A DNA stretch of 64,000 nt, taken from the NCBI RefSeq assembly GCF_001634365.1, contig NZ_CP014578.1, positions 2,170,001 through 2,234,000 of the forward strand. The letters are read 5' to 3'. Within the stretch, counting starts at the first letter, position 1, and each line of letters begins with the position of its first letter. Below, piece after piece: positions 39,372 through 46,703 of this stretch. Origin of the DNA: Paraburkholderia phytofirmans OLGA172 (GTDB lineage: Bacteria; Pseudomonadota; Gammaproteobacteria; Burkholderiales; Burkholderiaceae). Under the pieces are notes generated by a model. That model was given only the letters and a program-made list of their open reading frames with translations. It was not told the origin of the DNA and did not search any database. The position numbers and the translations under genes were made by a program.

Positions 39372-40823
39372 ATGAACTACCTCTCTACGCGCGGCGCCGG
39401 AGCCGGCGAGCGCCATACGTTTTCCGAGATTCTGCTGGGCGGTCTAGCTAAAGATGGCGGCCTGTACCTGCCCGCCGACTATCCGCGCGTCACGGCTGAC
39501 GAACTGACGCGCTGGCGCACGTTGCCGTACGCGGATCTCGCCTTCGAGATCCTGTCGAAATTCAGCGACGACATTCCCGCCGAGGACCTGCGCGCGCTGA
39601 CGCGCAAGACCTACACGGCCGAGACGTACTGCAATGTGCGCGACGACGAAAGCGCCGCGCAGATCACACCGTTGAAAACGCTGGGCGTTGAGAACGGCGC
39701 GCCGCTGTCGCTGCTGGAACTGTCGAACGGTCCGACGCTCGCGTTCAAGGACATGGCGATGCAGTTGATCGGCAACCTTTTCGAATATGCGCTGGCAAGG
39801 CACGGCGAGACGCTGAACATTCTGGGCGCAACGTCGGGCGACACCGGCAGTGCAGCGGAATACGCGATGCGCGGCAAACAGGGCATTAGCGTGTTCATGC
39901 TCTCGCCGCACAAGAAGATGAGCGCGTTCCAGACCGCGCAGATGTACAGCTTGCAGGACCCGAACATTTTCAACATCGCGGTCGAGGGTGTGTTCGACGA
40001 TGCGCAGGACATTGTGAAGGCGGTCTCGAACGACCACGCGTTCAAGGCGAAGTACAAGATCGGCACGGTCAACTCGATCAACTGGGCGCGCGTCGTGGCG
40101 CAGGTTGTGTACTACTTCAAGGGCTACTTTGCCGCGACGAAGTCGAACGACGAGCGCGTCTCGTTCACGGTGCCGTCGGGCAATTTCGGCAATGTCTGCG
40201 CGGGTCACATTGCGCGCATGATGGGTCTGCCGATCGAGAAGCTGGTGGTGGCCACGAACGAAAACGACGTGCTGGACGAGTTCTTCCGCACGGGTATTTA
40301 CCGGGTGCGCAAGGCGGCTGAGACGTACCACACGAGCAGCCCGAGCATGGACATTTCGAAGGCCTCGAACTTCGAGCGTTTCGTGTTCGATCTGCTGGGC
40401 CGCGACCCGGCGCGCGTGCTGCAACTGTTCCGCGACGTGGAAGAGAAGGGCGGTTTCGACCTCGCGGCGAGCGGCGATTTTGCACGCGTGAAGGAATTCG
40501 GTTTCGTGTCGGGCCGCAGCAGCCACGAGGACCGTGTGGACGCGATCCGCGACGTCTTCGAGCGCTACGACACGATGATCGACACGCACACGGCTGACGG
40601 CCTGAAGGTGGCGCGCGAGCATTTGCAGGCGGGCATCCCGATGATCGTGCTGGAGACGGCGCAACCGATCAAGTTTGGCGAAACGATTCGCGAGGCGTTG
40701 CTGCGCGAACCGGAGCGCCCGGCTGCGTTTTCGGGTCTGGAATCGCTGCCGCAGCGATACGAAGTACTGCCGGCGGACGTGCAGCGCGTGAAGGACTTCA
40801 TCGCCGCGAACACAGGCGAGTAA
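39372..40823 (+). CDS. thrC: Threonine synthase
   Basis: 483 residues, a fold-type II PLP enzyme of the longer threonine synthase class. The PLP lysine is Lys126 (PTLAFKDMAMQL) and the phosphate-binding stretch is ATSGDTGSAAEYA. It converts O-phosphohomoserine to threonine. It is eight bases downstream of hom and is clearly in the same operon; thrB (homoserine kinase) is not adjacent. Confidence 0.95.
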   Translation: MNYLSTRGAGAGERHTFSEILLGGLAKDGGLYLPADYPRVTADELTRWRTLPYADLAFEILSKFSDDIPAEDLRALTRKTYTAETYCNVRDDESAAQITPLKTLGVENGAPLSLLELSNGPTLAFKDMAMQLIGNLFEYALARHGETLNILGATSGDTGSAAEYAMRGKQGISVFMLSPHKKMSAFQTAQMYSLQDPNIFNIAVEGVFDDAQDIVKAVSNDHAFKAKYKIGTVNSINWARVVAQVVYYFKGYFAATKSNDERVSFTVPSGNFGNVCAGHIARMMGLPIEKLVVATNENDVLDEFFRTGIYRVRKAAETYHTSSPSMDISKASNFERFVFDLLGRDPARVLQLFRDVEEKGGFDLAASGDFARVKEFGFVSGRSSHEDRVDAIRDVFERYDTMIDTHTADGLKVAREHLQAGIPMIVLETAQPIKFGETIREALLREPERPAAFSGLESLPQRYEVLPADVQRVKDFIAANTGE

Positions 40824-41061
40824 CACCGGGCGCATCGGGCTCGACGATGTCGCGCTCGATCGACGAACGAGATTGGTTTTGGGAAGTACCGCGACGGCGC
40901 GCGCAGCGCTGCGGGAAGTATGACTGCCTGGTCACTCACGCTGAATGTGCGAGGGCACGGATTCCAGATGCACCACCGCCGGCACGCAGTGCCTCGCCGC
41001 ATGTCAGGAGCATGTTGCAACACGCTGCTACAATCTTGTCTTTCTCGATTGATTGTGCGCT

Positions 41062-41826
41062 ATGGGTTTCGAACAACTCGCTGAATTAAAGAAGCAACTG
41101 GCGGCGGCACGCGCCGAAGCTGCACCTGCGGCCAAGCCCGTCGCCAAGCCCGGTGCGAAGCCTGCTGCGAAGCCCGCGCGCAAGCCGCCGCCGCCGCGCC
41201 GTGCCGCGCCCGCTCACAAGCCGGCCGCCGAGGCCAGGCCAGCCGCAGAGGCCAGGCCCGTGCCCGACGCAAGGCCAGTGGACCCGGTGGTGAAATCGAT
41301 CGGGAGACTGCAAAAGCGCTTCCCCAATGTATTCCCGAAGAATCCGGCGCCCAAGCTGCCGCTCAAGGTCGGCATCTTCGAGGACCTCGTGGCTCACGCG
41401 AAGGAACTGTCGCTGAGCGAAGCTGAACTGCGCGATGCAATCAAAACCTGGTGCCGTGGCAGCCGCTACTGGAAGTGTCTCGTCGAAGGCGCCGCGCGCG
41501 TCGATCTGACGGGGGGCGAAGCAGGCAAGGTGACGGCGCAGGAAGCCGCCGGCGCGCAGCGTCTGCAGGCGCATCGTGCAGGCAGGGGTGCGGCGAAAGC
41601 GGCAGCTTCGTCGGCTGAGGCGTCCGCCAATGCTTCGTCGGATTCGTCCGCTTCCGGCGCCGCGGTCGCTTCTGCTGACGCAGCAGAACACACTGAGGCC
41701 ACCCCGCAAGCTGAGGCCACCCCGCAAGTTGGCGCGCAGAGCCAGCCGCAGGCTACTTCGACAGACGCCCCAGCCGCTGTATCGGCAACGCCGCCGGCAG
41801 CGCCGTCGGCCGCCGCCGAAGCATAA
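41062..41826 (+). CDS. proQ: ProQ/FinO-domain RNA-binding protein
   Basis: 254 residues from the ATG at 41062. An N-terminal coiled, Lys/Ala/Pro-rich segment (residues 1-75) leads to a ProQ/FinO domain (about 78-165; RLQKRFPNVFPKNPAPKLPL, RDAIKTWCRGSRYWKCL). The last 80 residues are Ala/Ser/Gln-rich and likely disordered, with a repeated TPQAEA-type motif. FinO-domain proteins are global binders of small RNAs and mRNA 3' ends. The name is by domain; paralogues are common in Burkholderia. Confidence 0.85.
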   Translation: MGFEQLAELKKQLAAARAEAAPAAKPVAKPGAKPAAKPARKPPPPRRAAPAHKPAAEARPAAEARPVPDARPVDPVVKSIGRLQKRFPNVFPKNPAPKLPLKVGIFEDLVAHAKELSLSEAELRDAIKTWCRGSRYWKCLVEGAARVDLTGGEAGKVTAQEAAGAQRLQAHRAGRGAAKAAASSAEASANASSDSSASGAAVASADAAEHTEATPQAEATPQVGAQSQPQATSTDAPAAVSATPPAAPSAAAEA

Positions 41827-41844
41827 AGCGGCCCGCCGCCCCGT

Positions 41845-43191
41845 CTAGGGGTGGCTGCCTTGCGCCGCCGCCAGCCGGCCGCGCACGAAGCCGACGTGCT
41901 CGCGCAGCACATAGAACGCGTCGGCGTATGCCAACGGCATACGCAAGTGGTTAAGCGACGCCTCGATTTGATCGAGCTCCGCGAAAAGCTGCTTGCGCTC
42001 CTCCTCGGTCGAGTCGGCGAGCGCGCCGCGCTCGATCGCAATCAGCGCGCCGTAATAGCGATAGATGCGCGAGCGCACGCGCCAGCGGTACAGCGCCGGG
42101 ATCAGCCGCATCGCCGGAAACAGCAGAACCGCCATCGGCAGCAGCAGAACGAGCGTGCGGTCGCCGATGCTTGCGAGCCAGAACGGCAGCGCGCGGTATA
42201 GAAAACTCTTGCCGGTCCTGTAGTAGCGCTGCGCGTCTTCGCTGATCTGATATTCATGGGCAACCGGCTTCGGAAACTCCCCCGCGTGCTGCAACAGCCC
42301 TGGCATGCCATGCACCTCCTGTGCAGCTTCGATCAACAAGTCGGAAATGGCCGGATGCAAATTGCTCCGGGCCACGAGTTCGACCGTTGGACTGATCAGA
42401 TGAATGGTCTCGGGCGGAATTCTGCGCTTGAGATCCAGCACGCCGGGCGGCAGGTCGAGCTCCTCGAGATAGGGAAAGAGACGCGTATACGCGGTGGCTT
42501 CGTCGAAATTCATCGCGGAGATGCCGGGCACTTTCAGGAGCCGCAGCATCAAGCCGCGCGTGGCCGAGTCGCCGTTCAGGATTGCCGCGTCGACGTCGCC
42601 CGCCACGAGTTGCGTGGCGGCCTGCAAGCCGTCGCTCGGCACCAGCACGGTGGCGCCGCCGGGTTCGATGCCGTTTGCTTCCAGCAGTTTCAGCGCGAGG
42701 CGGCGCGTGCCGCTGCCTTCGCGGCCGATTGCAATCCGTTTGCCTTCCAGTTCCGAAAGCTCGCTGATACCCGTGCCGCGATAGAACACCACCACCGGAA
42801 TATAGAAGACGCTGCCGAGCGACATCAGCGATGACGTATCGAGCCCATCGGCCACGCCGCCTTGCACGAGCGCGAGATCGACATGCTGTTTCGGGTCGAG
42901 CAGACGATGCAGGTTCTGCACCGAGCCGTCGGATTCCAGCACGTTCAGCGTAATGCCGTTGCGGGCGAGGATCTTCTTGTACTGATCCGCGGTGACGAGG
43001 AACGAACTGTCGTGCGGGCCCGCGCTCATTGTGATGGTTTTCGGCGGCGCCGGATCGACCAGCCAGACGATCAGCGTGACCGTCACCACGACAAGCGTGG
43101 CCACGATGGCGTAAGACAGGGTGTGATCGCGCCACTCCACATGCGAATGATCGCTTGGCAAATGCGGGAGACGCGGACGCTGCTCTTTCAT
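41845..43191 (-). CDS. Membrane-anchored TAXI-family TRAP solute-binding protein
   Basis: 448 residues from an ATG with a GGAGTG ribosome site. One membrane helix lies at about residues 30-50 (IVATLVVVTVTLIVWLV), then a TAXI-type periplasmic binding domain (TMSAGPHDSSFLVTADQYK, ALVQGGVADG, GREGSGTRRLALKLL). A second helix at about 340-365 and a cytoplasmic helical tail follow. No TRAP membrane subunits are nearby. It may therefore act as a ligand sensor rather than a transporter component. Confidence 0.85.
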   Translation of the reverse strand: MKEQRPRLPHLPSDHSHVEWRDHTLSYAIVATLVVVTVTLIVWLVDPAPPKTITMSAGPHDSSFLVTADQYKKILARNGITLNVLESDGSVQNLHRLLDPKQHVDLALVQGGVADGLDTSSLMSLGSVFYIPVVVFYRGTGISELSELEGKRIAIGREGSGTRRLALKLLEANGIEPGGATVLVPSDGLQAATQLVAGDVDAAILNGDSATRGLMLRLLKVPGISAMNFDEATAYTRLFPYLEELDLPPGVLDLKRRIPPETIHLISPTVELVARSNLHPAISDLLIEAAQEVHGMPGLLQHAGEFPKPVAHEYQISEDAQRYYRTGKSFLYRALPFWLASIGDRTLVLLLPMAVLLFPAMRLIPALYRWRVRSRIYRYYGALIAIERGALADSTEEERKQLFAELDQIEASLNHLRMPLAYADAFYVLREHVGFVRGRLAAAQGSHP

Positions 43192-43344
43192 GGACACTCC
43201 ATGCCGGTAGCCGGGATCAGGCATTGTCCACTGTCCGTGGCGCAAACGTGAAATGTCCGGCATAAGCGGTGCATTGCGCGTCGGGATGCGTGGGGCGCCA
43301 TGGCATAATTCGCGACAGTTTCCAATCGTGTCGCCGGGCGCAAA

Positions 43345-43818
43345 TTGAGTCGGTTCCATCAGAAGATCGGCAGTTGGCTGGGATTGTTTGCGATCCTGAT
43401 GGCAACGCTCGCGCCTACGATCTCGCATTCGCTCGCCGGGCGCAGTGGCGGCGAAAGCGGAATGCAAGGCGAGCATTGCTCGACGCCCTCGATGGCTTCC
43501 ATGCCGGCGATGGCTTCGACGGACATGGCTTCGACGGACATGGCTTCAATGGACGCCGTGGCATCCATGCCCGCGATGCAGCACGAGGCATCGAATCCAC
43601 CCGCCAGCAAGCACGCCCAGGACGCCGCCATGTCCGACGGCGACGCCTGCGGCTATTGCAGCCTGCTTGCCCACATGCCGGTGGTGCCCAGCGTCGAAGC
43701 GCTGTTCTTCGTCACCGTCCGCGCGCTTGAGCATTCCGTCGCGACCCGCTTCGAGAGCGTTCAGCGCGTTGAACCGCTCACATTTGCACAGCCGCGCGCC
43801 CCGCCGTTCGTATCCTGA
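43345..43818 (+). CDS. DUF2946 family protein, Met-rich, putative metal-related
   Basis: 157 residues from a TTG; the start MSRFHQKIGSWLGLFAILMATLAP is typical of DUF2946, and no better start exists. A signal or membrane segment lies at about residues 10-30. A Met-rich stretch (residues about 49-80) is partly built from a 15-bp repeat encoding MASTD. The family core is DACGYCSLLAHMP. Met- and His-rich DUF2946 proteins are frequently found by copper genes, and copC lies two genes downstream; a role in copper handling is inference. Confidence 0.7.
   Translation: MSRFHQKIGSWLGLFAILMATLAPTISHSLAGRSGGESGMQGEHCSTPSMASMPAMASTDMASTDMASMDAVASMPAMQHEASNPPASKHAQDAAMSDGDACGYCSLLAHMPVVPSVEALFFVTVRALEHSVATRFESVQRVEPLTFAQPRAPPFVS
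43510..43554. repeat. 15-bp tandem repeat encoding MASTD
   Basis: Three head-to-tail copies of ATGGCTTCGACGGAC (the third with two substitutions) inside the DUF2946 gene, encoding MASTD-MASTD-MASMD. It expands the Met-rich region in frame. Confidence 0.9.
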
Positions 43819-43921
43819 TTCGAGTCACACCGTTGCGATGCCGTGACTGCATCGCGATGCCGCCGCACGTCTTGCCGACGTCGCGCGCCGGCATTGTCTC
43901 GACCCATGAACAGGATGAACC

Positions 43922-44818
43922 ATGCAAACCCCAGCAACGCGCAACGGGAAACCGTTGTGCGCGGCGTCGCTCGCCGCGGCTGCCGCCAGCGTATTTCTAT
44001 TCGCTCCTTCATTCGCTAGTGCCCACGCCATTGCGGGTGATCGCGTCTTTCCGTCGACGATGGCCGTCGACGATCCCGGTGTCGGCGACGAGGCCAACCT
44101 GCAATACGGCCACCAGCGCGTGCCCGGCGATAACGGCGATCAAAGCATCAACACCTTCGATTTCGAATACGACAAGCTGATTACGCCGAGGCTGGCGGTG
44201 TCCATCGACGACACCTATACGATGCAAAACAATCCGAAGGCGCGTGGCTTCGACAATTTCGGCGTCGGCTTGAAGTACCTGCTGTACGTCAACGATGAAC
44301 ACGAGTTCATGACCTCGGTCGGCGTGAATGCCGAACTCGGCGGCACGGGAAGCCGCGCGATCGCGAACAACTTCTCGACGATCTCGCCAACGCTCTATGC
44401 GGGCAAGGGGATGGGCGATCTTCCCGCGCCGCTCGCCTATCTGCGGCCGATCGCGATCACGGGTGAAGCCGGGCCCGCCCTGACCACCGGCGCGGGACAG
44501 CCGAATGCGTTCAACTACGGCTTCACGGTGCAATACAGCTTGCCGTATCTGCAACAGCACGTGCATGACGTCGGCTTGCCCCAGCCCTTGGCGAACGTCA
44601 TTCCACTGGTGGAAATCCCGCTCTCCAGAAGCCAGGGGCAGACAACCGGCACAGTCAATCCAGGCTTCATCTGGATCAACCGCTATGGCCAGTTCGGCGT
44701 TGAAGCGCAAATCCCGCTCAACCGCGCAAGCGGCTCGCACGTGGGTATTCTGGTGCAGGCCCACGTCTTCTTCGACGACGTCGCGCCGACGACGATCGGC
44801 AAACCTCTCTTCCAGTAA
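43922..44818 (+). CDS. Hypothetical secreted / outer-membrane-like protein
   Basis: 298 residues with a signal peptide (cleavage near ASAHA, residue 35). The mature part is rich in alternating hydrophobic strands (RLAVSIDDTYTMQ, FGVGLKYLLYV, FNYGFTVQYSL, GVEAQIPL) and ends in a phenylalanine two residues from the terminus, which together suggest a small outer-membrane beta-barrel. I recognise no named family. It has an AGGAT ribosome site and lies 14 bases before copC, so the two probably act together. Confidence 0.65.
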   Translation: MQTPATRNGKPLCAASLAAAAASVFLFAPSFASAHAIAGDRVFPSTMAVDDPGVGDEANLQYGHQRVPGDNGDQSINTFDFEYDKLITPRLAVSIDDTYTMQNNPKARGFDNFGVGLKYLLYVNDEHEFMTSVGVNAELGGTGSRAIANNFSTISPTLYAGKGMGDLPAPLAYLRPIAITGEAGPALTTGAGQPNAFNYGFTVQYSLPYLQQHVHDVGLPQPLANVIPLVEIPLSRSQGQTTGTVNPGFIWINRYGQFGVEAQIPLNRASGSHVGILVQAHVFFDDVAPTTIGKPLFQ

Positions 44819-44832
44819 AACAGGAGCCAGCG

Positions 44833-45213
44833 ATGAACAACGATCGACAGGGTTGGGTGCGTGCCGCGGCGAAGTTGCCGATGCTGATTGCCGGGCTTGC
44901 TTTCGCAAGCGCTGCCTTTGCGCATGTGTTTCCGCAGAAGCAGGAGCCGGGTGCCGGCGCGACGGTGGCGCCGCCCGCGCAGATCAGGATTGTCTTCGAC
45001 GGGCCGCTCGAGCCGGCCTTCAGCTCGCTCACGGTCACCGACGCGGGCGGCAAGCAGGTCAATACGGAGAAGGCCGTGGTTGATGCTCATAACGCCGCGG
45101 CGATCGCGGTGCCGCTGCCGCCGCTGGCAGCCGGTCACTACACCGTGCATTGGGTGGCTGTCGCTTCCGACGGGCATCGCACGCATGGCGATTATGCGTT
45201 CGATGTGAAGTAG
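44833..45213 (+). CDS. CopC-domain periplasmic copper-binding protein
   Basis: 126 residues from an ATG with an AGGAG ribosome site. The signal peptide ends at AFA-HVFPQ, leaving a histidine at the mature N-terminus as in CopC. The immunoglobulin-like domain has EPGAGATVAPPAQIRIVFDGPLEP and GHYTVHWVAVASDGHRTHG. Proteins of this family bind Cu(II) in the periplasm. There is no CopD partner adjacent. It is the last gene before the hydrogenase promoter region. Confidence 0.85.
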   Translation: MNNDRQGWVRAAAKLPMLIAGLAFASAAFAHVFPQKQEPGAGATVAPPAQIRIVFDGPLEPAFSSLTVTDAGGKQVNTEKAVVDAHNAAAIAVPLPPLAAGHYTVHWVAVASDGHRTHGDYAFDVK

Positions 45214-45231
45214 TCCGAGCTAGTGAGTGAC

Positions 45232-45270
45232 GCGCTGCATCAGCGTCGCCCGGATGCTGATGCATGGCGC
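45232..45270 (+). other. Stem-loop after copC
   Basis: TGCATCAGC and GCTGATGCA form a perfect 9-bp stem around an 11-base loop, extended by flanking GCGC/GCGC across a 2-base bulge. It starts 18 bases past the copC stop. No U-run follows, so it is either a processed mRNA end or a weak terminator isolating the hydrogenase operon. Confidence 0.55.
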
Positions 45271-45371
45271 TTACGCGGGCGACGGCATGAACCCTGAAAG
45301 GCTATCGTCAGAGAATTGCAAAAGGCGCGACTATCGGCGCCAATCCGCTGCACCCTGTTTCCTGATCAGGT

Positions 45372-45408
45372 TACGAAACTGGGGTATTTCGTATCGCTGA
45401 ACTATACT
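45372..45408 (+). promoter_or_regulatory. Candidate promoter and inverted-repeat operator of the hydrogenase operon
   Basis: The 383-base region 45214-45596 has no gene. A TATACT -10-like hexamer lies at 45403-45408. Where a -35 should be, there is no match to TTGACA but a perfect inverted repeat, TACGAAA-N8-TTTCGTA (45372-45393), preceded by a 10-bp palindrome CCTGATCAGG (45361-45370). A poor -35 overlapped by a dyad is typical of an activator-dependent promoter. The leader would be about 180 bases. No regulator gene is in the locus. Confidence 0.4.
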
Positions 45409-45596
45409 CGATTAAGTTTTTCGGGCTCATCACGGTGGGCACCCATCCCCAACAATACATGCAGCAAATTAGATCCTTTTAACCGCATTGTGCGGAATTA
45501 TTACCGATCGATTGCTGGACACGTGACTGCCGTGGGGCACTCGCCACGTATCTTTGCCTGACCTAAAAAGAACGTGGTTCGCAGTGGAGACACATC

Positions 45597-46655
45597 ATGG
45601 CAGAAGCAGACAACGTCCCCTATGGGCGCAAGACTCAGCACGCGCCGGCGCTCAAGGAAGTGCACATCATCTGGATCACCGCGGGCCTCGGCTGCGACGG
45701 CGATTCGGTGTCGATTACCGCGGCGACTCAGCCGAGCATCGAGGACGTGATTCTCGGTGCGATCCCCGGCTTGCCGAAGGTGCATTTACATAACCCCGTA
45801 CTGGCGTATGAAAACGGCGACGAGTTTCTCAAGCCGTTTCACGAGGCCGCGCGCGGCGAACTTGAGAACTTCGTGCTGGTGATGGAAGGGTCGATTCCAA
45901 ACGAACGTATCAATCGCGAAGGATATTGGGCCGCATTGGGCACCGACCCCGATACGCAGGAACCAATCACGATTCCGCAATGGCTCGACCGGCTTGCGCC
46001 GCGCGCGCTGGCCGTCGTCGGCGCGGGCACCTGCGCGACCTACGGCGGCATTCACGCCATGGAAGGCAATCCGACCGGCTGCATGGGCCTCGCCGATTAT
46101 CTCGGCTGGGACTGGAAGTCGAAAGCGGGCCTGCCGATCGTTAACGTGCCAGGCTGTCCGGTGCAGCCGGACAACTTCATGGAGACGCTGCTCTACCTGC
46201 TTTATCAGCTGGCGGGTCTCGCGCCGATGATTCCGCTCGACGAGGCACTGCGGCCGAAATGGCTGTTTACACGCACCGTTCACGACGGTTGCGATCGCGC
46301 GGGCTCGTACGAACAGGCGATCTTCGCCAGCGAATACGGCAGCCCGAATTGCATCGTCAAGCTGGGGTGCTGGGGACCCGTCGTGCAGTGCAACGTGCCC
46401 AAACGCGGCTGGATGGGCGGCATTGGCGGTTGTCCGAATGTGGGAGGCATCTGCATCGGCTGCACGATGCCGGGCTTTCCCGACAAGTTCATGCCGTTCA
46501 TGGATGAGCCGCCGGGAGCGGTGCTGTCGTCGAATCTCATCAAGAGCTATGGTCCGCTGATCCGCAGCCTGCGCAAGCTGACCAACAACACGCTCAACGA
46601 CGAGCCGAAATGGCGTCACAACGGGGCGAAACTCACGACCGGCTACCATCGCTGA
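45597..46655 (+). CDS. hhyS: [NiFe]-hydrogenase small subunit, group 1h (actinobacterial type)
   Basis: 352 residues; no Tat signal at the N-terminus and no C-terminal membrane helix, so the enzyme should be soluble and cytoplasmic. Proximal-cluster ligands are Cys33, Cys146 (GAGTCATYG) and Cys187 (VPGCPVQPDN); the fourth position, normally Cys in a CxxC, is Asp36 (GCDGDS). This 3Cys-1Asp pattern is the hallmark of actinobacterial-type hydrogenase. Distal ligands are His229, Cys232, Cys252 and Cys258; further clusters use the cysteines between 265 and 289. Called hofK in Ralstonia. Confidence 0.95.
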   Translation: MAEADNVPYGRKTQHAPALKEVHIIWITAGLGCDGDSVSITAATQPSIEDVILGAIPGLPKVHLHNPVLAYENGDEFLKPFHEAARGELENFVLVMEGSIPNERINREGYWAALGTDPDTQEPITIPQWLDRLAPRALAVVGAGTCATYGGIHAMEGNPTGCMGLADYLGWDWKSKAGLPIVNVPGCPVQPDNFMETLLYLLYQLAGLAPMIPLDEALRPKWLFTRTVHDGCDRAGSYEQAIFASEYGSPNCIVKLGCWGPVVQCNVPKRGWMGGIGGCPNVGGICIGCTMPGFPDKFMPFMDEPPGAVLSSNLIKSYGPLIRSLRKLTNNTLNDEPKWRHNGAKLTTGYHR

Positions 46656-46703
46656 TCTGGCGGCGCAGTTGGCGGAATTCGACTTGTCAGCAGGGAGAAG
46701 GTC

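Noticed and set aside
45597..45690. Tat signal peptide on the hydrogenase small subunit
   Set aside because: No twin-arginine motif followed by a hydrophobic stretch; the only RK pair (Arg11-Lys12) precedes polar residues.
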